Numbered from the stretch's first letter, positions 52,357 to 62,630 are shown. The stretch is DNA of 64,000 bases from JBBDMC01 sp963826055 (GCA_963826055.1 CAWGVO010000006.1:124001-188000); one strand, 5' to 3'. Translations and numbers: made by a program. Notes: generated by a model from the letters alone, not told the origin.

Positions 52357-53247
52357 TCAGGCGCGCATTCCTGTCGCTGGCTGGAAAGGAGGGTCGTCGT
52401 CGCGTGGCGCTTCCTGGTAATGGTCGAACTGAATCGAGAAACGGGCGCGGCCATCCGACATCGACCGCAACGCAGTGGAGTAGCCGAACATATTTGCCAG
52501 CGGCACCATGGCGTTGATCACCTGCGCGTCGCCGCGCGTATCAGCGCTCGTGATCCTGGCGCGTCGCGAATTGATATCGCCGATGATCGGGCCGAGAAAC
52601 TCCTCCGGCGTTATCACCTCGATCTCCATGACAGGCTCGAGCAGCACCGGTCCCGCACCCTGCAGCGCCTCGCGCAACGCGGCGCTACCGGCAATTTCAA
52701 ACGCCATCACCGATGAATCCGCGTCGTGGTAGGCGCCGTCGACCAGTTCGCTGTGCACATCGATCACCGGGAAGCCCGCGGGCCCCCCGGAGGCAAGCGC
52801 CAGGTCGATGCCCTTCTCCACACCGGCAACGTAGTCCTTTGGCAACACGCCGCCGACGATCCTGGACTCGAATGAATTTCCCGCGCCTGCGGCTGCAGGA
52901 GCCACCGTGAGCTTGACGCGCGCAAACTGCCACGCGCCGGCCCCGTGCTTCTTGTGGGTGTAGTCGACCGTCCTCGGCTGCGTGATCGTCTCGCGGTATG
53001 CGACCTGCGGCGCACCAACGTTGACCTCAATCTCGTAGCTGCGCTGCAGGATGTCGAGCTTGTCGCCCAGGTGGTCTTCGCTCGTCCCTTTGAGGATAGT
53101 CTTCTTGTTCGCCGGGTCGGTGTGTGCACGGAAGCTTGGATCCTCGGCAACGATCCGAGCAAGCGCCGCGTCAAGCCTCTCCTGATCAGCCGTCGATCTC
53201 GGCTCGATCGGCAGCTCCAGAACCCCGCTGTAGCTGTTCTTCATCAT
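52357..53247 (-). CDS. EF-G-like protein lacking the GTPase domain (domains III-V)
   Basis: This 296-residue protein aligns with the C-terminal half of elongation factor G. Residues 8-85 match domain III (VLELPIEPRSTADQERLDAALARIVAEDPSF), about 90-205 match domain IV (VNVGAPQVAYRETI, then GGVLPKDYVAGVEKGI and VDGAYHDADSS), and 205-290 match domain V (LLEPVMEIEVITPEEFLGPIIGDINSRRARI). There is no G domain, and no trace of one in the 150 bases upstream. Unlike the damaged genes nearby, it is intact, with its own ATG at 53247. It could be a decayed remnant, or a real truncated paralogue acting at the ribosome. Confidence 0.88.
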   Translation of the reverse strand: MMKNSYSGVLELPIEPRSTADQERLDAALARIVAEDPSFRAHTDPANKKTILKGTSEDHLGDKLDILQRSYEIEVNVGAPQVAYRETITQPRTVDYTHKKHGAGAWQFARVKLTVAPAAAGAGNSFESRIVGGVLPKDYVAGVEKGIDLALASGGPAGFPVIDVHSELVDGAYHDADSSVMAFEIAGSAALREALQGAGPVLLEPVMEIEVITPEEFLGPIIGDINSRRARITSADTRGDAQVINAMVPLANMFGYSTALRSMSDGRARFSIQFDHYQEAPRDDDPPFQPATGMRA

Positions 53248-53390
53248 CTCTGGTCAAACCGCCGGCCCAGCCACGCCCTGGCCCCGGACACCGCGCCCGG
53301 AATGCTAACCCGGATTTCGTTTCGCTTCATCCGGGCGCTTCCGCCGTTCCCGCCCTTCCCCCGCCTCGCTCAGTCAGCTAAGCCGGCGCG

Positions 53391-54279
53391 ATGGTCCTCA
53401 TCGCCCACCTTTCCGATCCTCACCTGGGCCCGCTGCCTGACGTCACGCCGCGCGACCTCCTCTCCAAGCGCGCGTTCGGCTACCTCAACTGGCGGAGCAA
53501 CCGCGCCCGCGTCTACGACGATGCCGTCCTCGACGCCCTCCTCGCCGACATGCGCGCCATGGCGCCCGACCACATCGTCGTCACCGGCGACCTCGCCAAT
53601 CTCGGTCTCAGGGCTGAGTTCGAAAATGCCCGCGAATGGCTGGCCAGACCTCGGCCGGCCCGAGAGCGTCACGGTCGTCCCCGGCAATCACGATGCCTAC
53701 GTGCCCGGCGCCTTCGAGGTACTGAACCACGCTTGGCGGGACTACATGAGCGGCGACGAGGCGGGCAAGGCCGACTTTCCCTTCATGCGCCGCCGCGGAT
53801 CCCTGGCGCTGATCGGCGTCTCGACGGCGGTGGCGACGCCGCCCCTGATGGCCACCGGCACCCTCGGCGAAGCGCAGACCGCCGCGCTCGCCGACCTGCT
53901 CGCCGGCGTCGGACGCGAGGGCCTTGTCCGCGTCGTCCTCATCCATCACTCGCCAGTCACCGGCTCGACCCCATCGTATCGGCGCCTCACCGACGCGGCC
54001 CGTCTACGCGAGGTAATCGCGCACCACGGCGCCGAGCTGGTGCTCCATGGCCACAACCACCGCTTCAGCGTGGCCGAGATCGCCGGGCCGGGCCGCCCGG
54101 TGCCCGTCATTGGCGCGGCGGCGGCCTCGCTCAGGCCGCGCGCGGCTCATGCCGGCGGCTCGTATAACCTGCTGAGGATCGAGGGAGAAAACGGAGCTGC
54201 GGTAATCGACTTGACCCAGCGTCGTTTCACCGGGCGCGGCGCGGTCGAGACCGCTCGCGTCGAGCGGCTTGCCGACTGA
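53391..54279 (+). CDS. metallophosphoesterase, one frameshift in this sequence
   Basis: This locus encodes about 295 residues with calcineurin-type motifs: LIAHLSDPHLGPLPDV (D-H), HIVVTGDLANLG (GD), VVPGNHDAYVPG (GNH), VVLIHHSPV and VLHGHNHRF (GHxH). One extra A at 53646 separates the first part (to AREWLA) from the rest (DLGRPESVTVVPGN). The class hydrolyses phosphomonoesters or diesters such as cyclic nucleotides. The substrate is not clear; the two cyclase genes nearby make cAMP breakdown a speculative option. The break is likely an error. Confidence 0.88.
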
Positions 54280-54281
54280 AG

Positions 54282-54921
54282 TCAGCCGATCGTGAACCAG
54301 GCGTACGCGAACAGCGCGATCACACCGATCAGGACACCGCCGAGGAACGCGGCGATCACCCAGCCGAGGTTGCGAGGTGTCGCCGAGCGCCGACGACGCC
54401 GCCACCGGCGCCTCGGCGATCGCCGCGGCCGCCTCGCGCGCTTCCCTGCGGCGGCCCGCGTTCTCCCGCCGGCTCGTCTCGTCGCGTATCACCCGCTTGA
54501 TCAGCCAGTCGCCTTCGATGGCGCGCTCGCGCTCGATGATGCGTTCGGCCACGTAGTGGGTGATGGTATCGGCCACATCGTCGAGCTTGGCCGTCTCAAG
54601 GATGATCGTACGCCCGAGGCGGGTGTCCTTGAGAAAACGGTAGGTGCGCCGGTCGCGTCCCATCACCACAAAGGCCGTCATGTCGATCCACAGCCGCGGC
54701 GGCGTCCCCGGCGTGACGGTGAAGATGAACTGCTCGTCGTCCGCCGGCACCTCGTTGAACACACTCTTCAGCTCATCCGAAAGCAGCTCAAGACGCGCCC
54801 GTTCAGCGTCCCTGAGCTCGACCACCACGTCCGAACGTTCCGTTTCGGCGAGGCGCACCTGGCGGATGGCGTCCCGCAGACTGCGTACGTTCCCGGCACT
54901 GTTGTCGGTGGTATCGCTCAC
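54282..54921 (-). CDS. predicted C-terminally anchored cytoplasmic protein, one frameshift in this sequence
   Basis: This protein of about 212 residues starts with GTG 54921 (GGAG at 54929-54932), giving SDTTDNSAGNVRSLRDAIRQ. It has an Arg/Glu-rich helical N-terminus (likely coiled coil), a compact conserved core (TPGTPPRLWIDMTAFVVMGRDRRTYRFL, LGRTIILETAKLDDVADTI) and a final hydrophobic segment (WVIAAFLGGVLIGVIALFAYAWF) that should anchor it in the membrane. One extra base near 54378 separates the core from the anchor. I do not know its function. The start is preferred over ATG 54993 because of the ribosome site. Confidence 0.78.
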
Positions 54922-55056
54922 GAAATGGCTCCGCGACTGGGCTTTGACGGTTAACGAAGCCGTTGCCGACAATACCAGCCCGATTGTGGCCATGCCATGT
55001 GCACGCCACGGGCCAATCGGCCCTGTCGCATTATGAAACGCGAGGGATTCCGCGGC

Positions 55057-55962
55057 TTAGGCGCCCGCTGCCCGGGTCGTGATCGCCTGGTAGAGCCGGG
55101 CGAGGGTCAACTCGGCCCAGTCCGCCGCCTTCTTGACGCCACCGAACGGATAGAGGTGGATGCCGACGACGCGATCGGCTGCCTCCTGCGACAGACCGAC
55201 CGCAAGGTCACGCAGCATGTCCTCCGGACCGCTCTCCCCGATCAGGCGGCCGACCGTCTTGGCCTGCGTGCGCAGCACGCGCAGCGAATCGCCGACCCCA
55301 CAACGCAGCGCGTATCTGATCAGCGTCGGCACGCTCGCCGGCGCCGCAACACCCACCTTGACCGGCAGCGTCACGCCCAACTCGGCCAGCCTGGCGAGAT
55401 AGCTCATGACCGGTGCCGCCTCGAAGCAGAACTGGGTGACGATGAAGCAGGACAAGCCCGCCGCCGCCGCCGCGTCCCGTTTGGCGACGAGCGCCGCCTC
55501 GAGAACCTCGGTCGGCACCGCCGGGTGGCCTTCCGGGTGGCCGGCGACGCCGATGGTCGTGATGCCGGCGGCGCCTACTCTCCCGCTGGCCAGCAGATCG
55601 AGCACGGATGAGAATGGCCCCTTGGGCTGCGGCCGGTCGCCCGAAATCAGAAGAACCCGATCGGCGCCGGCCTCGCCGACAAGCCGATTGAGGTAGTCGT
55701 CGAGTTCGGCAACGCTCGCCACACCGCGCGCGGCCACGTGCGCCACCGGCCGGAAGCCCGCGCGCCGCACGGCAACCGCCGTCTCCACGCAGTCCCGATA
55801 GTTGCCGGACGGCGGCAGATTGACGAATATTTCCGTGCCCGGGTCGAACGCGGCCTTGAGCGCATCCACCGCCGCTGGCTTGCCTGCGATCTCGATCGAG
55901 GCGGCATGGAGCAGCTCGATCAGCCGCACCTGAAAATCACGCTGCGGCTGCTGCCCGTTCAT
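55057..55962 (-). CDS. metF: methylenetetrahydrofolate reductase
   Basis: This 301-residue FAD enzyme reduces 5,10-methylenetetrahydrofolate to 5-methyltetrahydrofolate. It is a TIM barrel with FDPGTEIFVNLPP, LLISGDRPQPKGPFSSVLDLL, GVAGHPEGHPAVP (the GHPEGHP segment is typical) and SCFIVTQFCFEAAPVM, then a C-terminal PFGGVKKAADW. ATG 55962 lies 2 bases after the stop of the methyltransferase gene upstream, so the two are coupled. It is somewhat divergent from E. coli MetF, so a related one-carbon reductase is possible. Confidence 0.88.
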   Translation of the reverse strand: MNGQQPQRDFQVRLIELLHAASIEIAGKPAAVDALKAAFDPGTEIFVNLPPSGNYRDCVETAVAVRRAGFRPVAHVAARGVASVAELDDYLNRLVGEAGADRVLLISGDRPQPKGPFSSVLDLLASGRVGAAGITTIGVAGHPEGHPAVPTEVLEAALVAKRDAAAAAGLSCFIVTQFCFEAAPVMSYLARLAELGVTLPVKVGVAAPASVPTLIRYALRCGVGDSLRVLRTQAKTVGRLIGESGPEDMLRDLAVGLSQEAADRVVGIHLYPFGGVKKAADWAELTLARLYQAITTRAAGA

Positions 55963-55964
55963 CG

Positions 55965-57369
55965 TCACGACCGGCGGCGCGAAATGACGTACGACTCGTC
56001 GAGGAACCACAGTCCACCGTGCTCCTTGAGCACCTCGCGGGTCGCCTCGATGTAGGCGCCCGTCTTGACCACGTCGTCCAGCCGCTCGTCTTCGATCTGG
56101 GCGACGTAGATAGCGGCGTTCCACGCCGCGAACAGTGTCGAGGTGCCGATCCGGTCGGTTACCTCGTTCGGCAGCGTGTGCATGTCGTAGCGGAAGATCG
56201 AGCGGCTGTCGGAAAACGCGTTGAAGTTGAACCCGTGCCGGGAAGCGCCGAGTTCACGCTTGACCTCGGCCAGCACCGCGTGGCGGTCAGCGCGAAACGG
56301 ATTCTCGTCCGGCCAGATGCGGTTGATGATTTTCATGCCCGGATCGTTGCCATGCGAGTGGATGGCGATCAGGCGGCCGCCAGGTCCGAGCGACCGCGTG
56401 AGCGGCACGATGACCCGCTTCGCCTTGAATTCGGCGGGCACCCGCGCCCGGTAGGGCTGCGAGGCGATAACGAGGTCATAGTCGGCCGCCGCCTTGCCGA
56501 GTCGCGGGATCACCGGGTCGAGCAGGAACCGGTGATCCTGGCGATAGATCACCAGCACCACCGGCCGGTCATACATGGGATTGCCGCTCTTCGGACTGGC
56601 GGTGGTGGTCCAGTTGCGGTTCAGGAACGGCTGCAGGTCAGCGATCTGCTCGTCGAAGTCGTGCGCCGCATTGCCGGTGAGCGCCACCTCGTGCCACACC
56701 ATGCTGGCTGCGGCGCCGGGCGAATTGACCCTCAGCCACGGCGCCTCCGAATAGAAAATATTGGTGAAAACCGCGACGGTCGCCGGATGCTCGTAGAAAC
56801 GGTCGGACAACTTGTCGAGCGACAGGCGGACATCCTCGAGGCTGATCTCCTTGCCGACGACGTAGAACGGCAGCGTCGGAAAGCGGGCGTGCATTGCCCG
56901 CATCACGCGGGAGAGCACGGTGCCGTCGCCCATGCCGGCATCGAACAGCCTGAGCGCCGGCGGCCGCGGCTTGATGTTGGCAAGCTCTTCCGCGACGCGC
57001 CCGGCGACGACCGATTTCTCGCCGCAAGTGGTGACGAACAGCAGGTACTTCTGACGATTGTCGAAGAAACGGAAATTGCGCCGCGGGCCGACGTCATCGC
57101 GCGCGGCCGGTGCCGCGATTGCCGCGTGCTCCTCACGCGCCGGCCGACGGCCGGTCAGAACCGATCGCGCTATGGCCGTTTGCCGGGTGCGCGGCGATAT
57201 AGGCGCGGACCCGATCCAGCGTACGCGGCGTGATTCGGCCGCCGTCGCGCAACCGTCCGACGAACTTGCCGTCGTTGACGGCAAGGCGACCGAAGGTCGT
57301 CTCTGCCAGACCGGCGCTTCGACAGTAGTCGCCGACCTCTTCCAGAAGCTGATCTGCAAGCACGGACAT
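55965..57369 (-). CDS. HTH-like domain plus class I methyltransferase, one frameshift in this sequence
   Basis: This locus encodes about 467 residues: an N-terminal segment (MSVLADQLLEEVGDYCRSAG, then TTFGRLAVNDGKFVGRLRDGGRITPRTLDRVRAYI) that looks like a helix-turn-helix, a linker, and a methyltransferase-like domain with RLFDAGMGDGTVLSRVMRAM (SAM site), FYVVGKEISLEDVRLSLDKL and YDLVIASQPY. The two parts are in different frames; one extra base at about 57135-57190 joins them. Homologues in related bacteria seem to be single proteins (recalled, not checked). ATG 57369 has GGGAGG nearby. It is coupled to metF. Confidence 0.85.
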
Positions 57370-57720
57370 ATCCTCCCGGTGTTTGCGATGACCATGAAAT
57401 GGCAGTCCACGTCAACTACATTTCTCCCCACTTCATGAGTGGGCACGCAGTGGGAATTGGCAGAATTCCGGAAATTAATAAGCGGAGCCAACGGCTTCAC
57501 GCTCCTCGCGCCCACCGTTCGTCCCACGGTCGAGAAAGAGGTGCGACGGAGAGAGCGACGGGAGCTCCCGCTCACCTTGTCCTTACGCAGAATTGACATG
57601 CGGGTGATGCCCGATTGCGGCTATAGCCGTTGCGGTCGTCCACCCACCTGCCAATATCGACGGCGATGCACGGAACAGCGATGACAGCCACCAGTGCCTT
57701 TGCCAGGAAGGTGCCATGGA
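57370..57720. other. intergenic region between divergent genes
   Basis: This gap of about 350 bases separates the methyltransferase and MsrQ-like genes and should contain their promoters. It holds a short inverted repeat, CCCACT (57427-57432) and AGTGGG (57438-57443). I see no convincing gene. Confidence 0.55.
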
Positions 57721-58564
57721 ATGACAAAGCGGGTCGCTTCTCGCCGCTCAAGACGACCGACGCTCGTTCTGGTCTGCCTGCCCGCGCTATGGTTGGCGTT
57801 TCGCACCCTGTTCATCGGCCTCGGGCCACGACCGATCCACGAGGCGACGCTCTTTCTCGGTACCTGGACGATCTATTTCCTGCTGATGACGCTCGCCGTC
57901 ACCCCGGCACGGCGCCTGTTCGAGTGGTCGAAACTCATCCAGATCCGCCGCATCCTCGGCCTGACCGCCCTCACCTACATCCTTGCTCACTTGTCGATGT
58001 TCATCATCGACTCGAAGTTCAATCTGGTGACCGTCGCCCAGGAAATCGCGCTGCGCATCTACCTCACCATCGGATTCACCGCGCTCCTCGGCCTCGTCGC
58101 CCTTGGGGTAACCTCGACCGACGGAATGGTCCGCCGCATGGGCGCCCGCAACTGGAACCGGCTGCATCGGCTCGTCTACGCGATCGGCTTTCTCGGCTTT
58201 CTGCACTTCTACATGCAGGCGAAAGCCGACGTGACCCAGCCGGTTCTGTTTTCGGGCTTCTTCTTCTGGCTGATGGGCTACCGCATCATGGCACGCTACG
58301 GCTACAAGCAAGGCTTGGTGCCGCTCACGATTCTTTCGTTCGTCAGCGGCGCTAACGACGGCACTTGCCGAGGCTGGCTGGTACGCCTTCATGCGGCCAG
58401 GCGTCGACGGCCTGATGGTGCTCCAGGCCAATCTCGATTTCAGCTACATGATACGGCCCGCCTGGTGGGTGCTGGCGGCCGGCCTGGCTGTGACCGCAGC
58501 GTCTGAAGTCCGCCGACGCTTGAGCGGCCTGCGCACGCGTACTCGGGCGGTCTCAACCGTCTGA
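57721..58564 (+). CDS. msrQ: MsrQ-like ferric reductase transmembrane protein, one frameshift in this sequence
   Basis: This locus encodes about 280 residues with six hydrophobic helices of the ferric-reductase-like fold. His residues that could ligate heme are in LTYILAHLSMFI and NRLHRLVYAIGFLGFLHFYMQ. MsrQ supplies electrons to the periplasmic methionine sulfoxide reductase MsrP. No msrP is visible nearby, so the partner may be elsewhere. One extra G at about 58348 shifts the frame before LTTALAEAGWYAF, the C-terminal helix region. ATG 57721 gives the usual N-terminus. Confidence 0.83.
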
Positions 58565-58710
58565 ACCACCCACGATTGCGGCTGTAGGCCGTTCGCAAGG
58601 TCTCTTTCGTCTCCGTACAGGGTATCTCGACCGGCATACGCGAGATGGGGTAGTCATCCTGCCCAGGCGCTGCCACGCGCGAAGGTCAATCAAGGGGAAC
58701 CCGCCAGCCG

Positions 58711-59377
58711 ATGCACTATCCCGAACTCGTCGCCCTCTTCAGCGTCATCGTCATCGATCTGGTTCTGGCGGGTGACAACGCGGTCGTCGTCGGCATGGCC
58801 GCCGCCGGTCTACCCCATACGCTCCGCAAGAAAGCAATCATCATTGGCATAGGCGTGGCTGCGGTTCTGCGCATTCTGTTTGCGTTCTTCGCCGTGCGGC
58901 TTCTTGGCATCATCGGCCTGACGCTGACCGGCGGCCTCCTGCTGTTGTGGGTGTCATGGAAGCTGTGGCGAGAGACGCGGGAATCCGCCCATCGTCGCAA
59001 GCCTTGCCGACGCCGGCGAGGCTCAAGCCGCTGACGATTTCCAGCACCCCGCTGACCCCGCCGCGTCCAGCGCCTCAAGCAAGACTTTCGCTTCCGCCCT
59101 CTTTCAGATCGTCATTGCCGACGTTTCGATGTCTCTCGACAACGTCCTCGCGGTCGCCGGCACCGCCAGCGGCCACTCATGGTGGGTCTTGTTCGTAGGC
59201 CTGTCGCTATCGGTGGTGCTGATGGGAGCCGCTGCGACCTTGGTCGCGCGCCTGCTCGGCCGCTTCCCGTGGATATCGTACCTCGGTCTTCTGCTGATCG
59301 CCTGGGTCGCACTCACCATGATCTGGGAAGGAGGCTGCGACGTGCTCGGCTTCGCGCGAAGGACCGGCATCGTTTGA
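58711..59377 (+). CDS. TerC family membrane protein, one frameshift in this sequence
   Basis: This locus encodes about 221 residues with seven hydrophobic segments typical of TerC/YjbE-type proteins: LVALFSVIVIDLVLAGDNAVVVGMA near the start and FQIVIADVSMSLDNVLAVAGTA in the second half, each with the conserved Asp-x-x-x-Asp-Asn pair. These proteins often export Mn2+ or take part in metal homeostasis. An extra C at about 58990 splits the two halves; removing it gives a smooth linker ESAIVASLADAG. It is likely a sequence error. Confidence 0.87.
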
Positions 59378-59422
59378 GACGGCCGAAGCGCTTCACTGTC
59401 CAACCGGACTGTTCGACGGGCC

Positions 59423-59551
59423 TCACATGATACCGCTGTTCCGCAGCCATCTGGCGGCGACATAAATCCAACCGCCGAACGACGCACCATGGTTCACGGT
59501 GAGGTCCGCTGTCACGAACAGAAAGATTCCAACGGTGAATATCACGAGCCG
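59423..59551 (-). CDS. possible small membrane protein
   Basis: This short frame of 42 residues, MRLVIFTVGIFLFVTADLTV then NHGASFGGWIYVAARWLRN, has one membrane helix and a pattern I have seen in small alphaproteobacterial proteins. A GCGGG stretch lies before the ATG, but no strong ribosome site. The remainder of the 320-base gap at 59378-59698 shows no other gene. Confidence 0.35.
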   Translation of the reverse strand, partial: RLVIFTVGIFLFVTADLTVNHGASFGGWIYVAARWLRNSGIM

Positions 59552-59698
59552 CATCCCGCAATAATGGCGCGGAAGTATGGCTCTGCGGTTTAGGCCTCCG
59601 GACAAAAACTCAGAGGGTTTGACGAGATTCTTCAGTGAATCGCTCGTTTTCAGCATCGGGCTCGCGGTACCAAAGTAAGTCCAACGTCGCGCTGGTGC

Positions 59699-60931
59699 TC
59701 ATCGGATCTGGTCGAGCCGGTCGACGCGTCGGAGCTCAGGGAAGAAACGCGACCACGCCGCCGCAACGCCAAGCGTAATAAGCCCACCCACGAGAACGGC
59801 CGGTACCGTTCCAATTAGCGCACCCATGGTGCCGGCACGGAAATCGCCGAGCTCGTTCGACGCCGTGATCGACACCGAGTTGACGGCGCTGACCCGGCCG
59901 CGCATGGCGTCAGGCGTCGCGATCTGTACCAGGGTCTGACGAACGTAGACGCTGACCATGTCCGCGGCCCCATACATCACGAGCGCCAGCAGCGACAGCC
60001 AGAACAGGGTCGACAGGCTGAACACAACGATCGCCGAGCCGAACGCGGCAAGCGCGGTGAACAGAACGCGCCCCATGTGGCGCGGTCTCGACAACTGCGC
60101 GAGCGTGAGGCCCATCGCCAGAGAACCAAGGGCCGGCATCGCCCTCATCAAGCCAAAACCTTCCGGACCGACATCGAGAACGTCACGGGCGAACACCGGC
60201 ATGATCCCCATGATGCCGCCGAACAGAACTGCCAGCAGGTCGAGCGACATTGCCCCAAGCACGATCTTGCGTACCCAAATGTAGCGAAAACCGTCGAGGA
60301 TCGAACTGAGCCCCGCCACTTGGCGGATGACCAATGGCGCCGTGATCATGGCGGCAGCCCAGGCGGCAATGCAAAACATCAGTGCGGAGCCGACGTACAC
60401 CCAGTTACCGGCAAACGCGATAAGGGTGCCACCCACCGCCGGGCCGCCAAGCTGGCCTATTCGATTTGACGTTATCGAATAGGCAAGTGCGTTTGGAAAC
60501 TGCTCCCTGCTGACGATGTTCGGGAGGATGGCCTGACTGGCAGGCTGAAAGAATGCCCGGGCCGCACCGTTGACGAACATGATTGCGAAGATCGGCCACG
60601 TCTGCCCCTGCCCCGACAGCGCAAGAAGCAGCAGCATAATCGCGGCCACACCATGAACCAGATTGCACACGACGATGATCGCCCGCCGGTCGAAGCGATC
60701 GGCAATGAGGCCCGCCACTAGGAACAGCAGAAGCACCGGCGCGAACAGCGACAGGCCGAGTAGCCCAAGGTCCAACGGATTGCTGGTCATCTGATAAAGA
60801 TGCCAACCGACGGCGACCTCGAGTATCTGGATGCCGAAGAGGTTCGATACCCGGGCGACGACGAAGAAAAGGAAGTCCCGATTCCGGACGAGCGCCCGCG
60901 GCCCGGCCGGAGCGACATAAATTTCTTCCAT
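59699..60931 (-). CDS. major facilitator superfamily transporter (EntS-like)
   Basis: This 410-residue protein has 12 hydrophobic segments and MFS loop motifs: LIADRFDRRAIIVVCN (motif A) and its partner region MRGRVSAVNSVSITASNELGDF. It resembles the EntS/YfiS group of drug or siderophore exporters. The substrate is unknown. ATG 60931 follows GGGGAG and is preferred over the upstream in-frame start at 60949. It is divergent from the aminotransferase locus. Confidence 0.9.
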   Translation of the reverse strand: MEEIYVAPAGPRALVRNRDFLFFVVARVSNLFGIQILEVAVGWHLYQMTSNPLDLGLLGLSLFAPVLLLFLVAGLIADRFDRRAIIVVCNLVHGVAAIMLLLLALSGQGQTWPIFAIMFVNGAARAFFQPASQAILPNIVSREQFPNALAYSITSNRIGQLGGPAVGGTLIAFAGNWVYVGSALMFCIAAWAAAMITAPLVIRQVAGLSSILDGFRYIWVRKIVLGAMSLDLLAVLFGGIMGIMPVFARDVLDVGPEGFGLMRAMPALGSLAMGLTLAQLSRPRHMGRVLFTALAAFGSAIVVFSLSTLFWLSLLALVMYGAADMVSVYVRQTLVQIATPDAMRGRVSAVNSVSITASNELGDFRAGTMGALIGTVPAVLVGGLITLGVAAAWSRFFPELRRVDRLDQIR

Positions 60932-61252
60932 TCCGCTCCCCGACGGCACCGGCCGAAGTTACGTCCACGGCGTCGGCGGCACCTGAATCACCTCATCGAG
61001 GCCCTCGCCACCGACCCCACAGATGGCAAGGTCGTATTCGCTCCGTGATCGTTGCCAAGCGGCGCGCCACCCGGTTCTCTTAGAGGCACGTCTCCTCACC
61101 AGTCAACGCCGGCCGCGGCCATGTCAGCGGTTCCAGCGGGGTAGGCCCGCTTCATGGCCGTGGTGGGCGACCTGCCATTCCCGCTTCTCGCCGCGGTTGA
61201 CCTCGGTCGTCGCAGCGTCTAGCGGAAACCGGTCGACGACCTGGAGTCAGTC
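60932..61252. other. intergenic region between divergent genes
   Basis: This gap of about 320 bases lies between the MFS and aminotransferase genes. No gene, repeat or clear terminator is visible; it should contain both promoters. Confidence 0.55.
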
Positions 61253-62568
61253 ATGCCAGCCCCGATGCTTGCCAACGCCAACGTCAAGGCGGCGCTCGCC
61301 GACGCACACGAGCGCTACAGCGCCGCGAACCGGAAGTCCCGACGACAATACGAAGACGCCTGCGCCGCGTTTCCCGGCGGCAACACACGCACGGTCCTGT
61401 TCTATCCCCCCTTCCCGCTTACGTTGGTCAAGGGCGAAGGCGCCTACCTGTGGGACGCCGACGGACACAAGTACATCGACTTCCTCGGCGAATATTCGGC
61501 CGGTCTCTTCGGCCACTCCGATCCGGTCATTCGGGCCGCCCTCGATCACGCTCTCGACGGCGGCATCGATCTCGGCGGCCACAACACCATGGAGGCGAAA
61601 CTTGCCGCCGCCGTCTGCGCCCGCTTCCCGTCGATCGAACTGGTGCGCTTCACCAACAGCGGCACCGAGGCCAATCTGATGGCGATCAGCGCCGCCCGCG
61701 CTATCATCAAGCGACCCAAGATCATGGTGTTCGAAGGCGGCTACCACGGCGGCGTCTTCTATTTCGCCGCCGACGGCAGCCCCATCAATGCGCCTTTCGA
61801 TTTTGTCGTCGCTCAATTCAACGACACCGACGGCACCGTCGCACTCATCGATCGAGATCGGTTCCGACCTCGCCGCCGTGGTGGTCGAGCCGATGATGGG
61901 AAACGGCGGTTGCATCCCGAGTGACAAGATCTTCCTGCAGGCACTGCGGGATGCGACTGCCCGGCATGGCGCATTGCTCATCTTCGACGAGGTGATGTCG
62001 TCGCGGCTGTCGCCCGGCGGGTTGCAGGAGGCGTACGGCGTCATCCCGGACATGACGACGCTCGGCAAGTACCTCGGTGGCGGCATGAGCTTCGGCGCCT
62101 TTGGCGGCCGCGCCGACCTCATGGCGTATTTCGACGCACGGCGGCCCGATGCGTTCCGCCATGCGGGCACGTTCAACAACAACGTGCTGACCATGTCGGC
62201 CGGCCTCGCTGCGATGTCGATCTACACACCCGAGGTGGCCAGACGGCACAACGCGCGCGGAGACGCTCTGCGGGATCGGCTGAACGCTCTCGCCCGCGAA
62301 AAAGGCGCCAGGATGCAGGTCACCGGCATGGGATCGATGCTCAACGTTCACATGCGCCGCGAACCGATCCGCAGCCCCGCCGACGTCGCCAAACAGGACT
62401 TCGATCTCCGCGACCTCTTCTTTTTCGACCTCCTCGACCAGGGAATCTGGATGGCGCGGCGCGGCATGGCCGCCGTGTCGCTGGCGATCGTCCGAGCAGG
62501 ACTACGATCGGCTGGTCGCCGCGGTGGAGGAGTTCATCGTTCAGCGCCGCTCGCTGGTCGGCGCCTGA
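61253..62568 (+). CDS. class III aminotransferase (glutamate-1-semialdehyde aminomutase-like), two frameshifts in this sequence
   Basis: This locus encodes about 437 residues of a PLP enzyme: AFPGGNTRTVLFYPPFPLTL, VRFTNSGTEANLMAISAARA (phosphate-binding NSGTEAN), FEGGYHGGVF, LLIFDEVMSSRLSPGG (PLP-binding Asp) and the lysine segment TTLGKYLGGGMSFGAFGG. Two extra bases, at 61853 and 62490, interrupt the frame; removing them restores ALIDEIGSDLAAVVVEPMMG and a natural C-terminus (EQDYDRLVAAVEEF). It is related to HemL but is probably a catabolic aminotransferase, given the dehydrogenase next door. The substrate is unknown. Confidence 0.88.
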
Positions 62569-62630
62569 GCGTTTGATAGTCAACCAAAACGGGAGCTGCC
62601 CCGGCGCCCGTGCTCGAAAGCGAAAGTGCA

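Noticed and set aside
57427..57443. Short inverted repeat CCCACT/AGTGGG upstream of the methyltransferase
   Set aside because: Six-base arms in a G+C-rich gap are not enough to claim an operator; noted only in the region entry.
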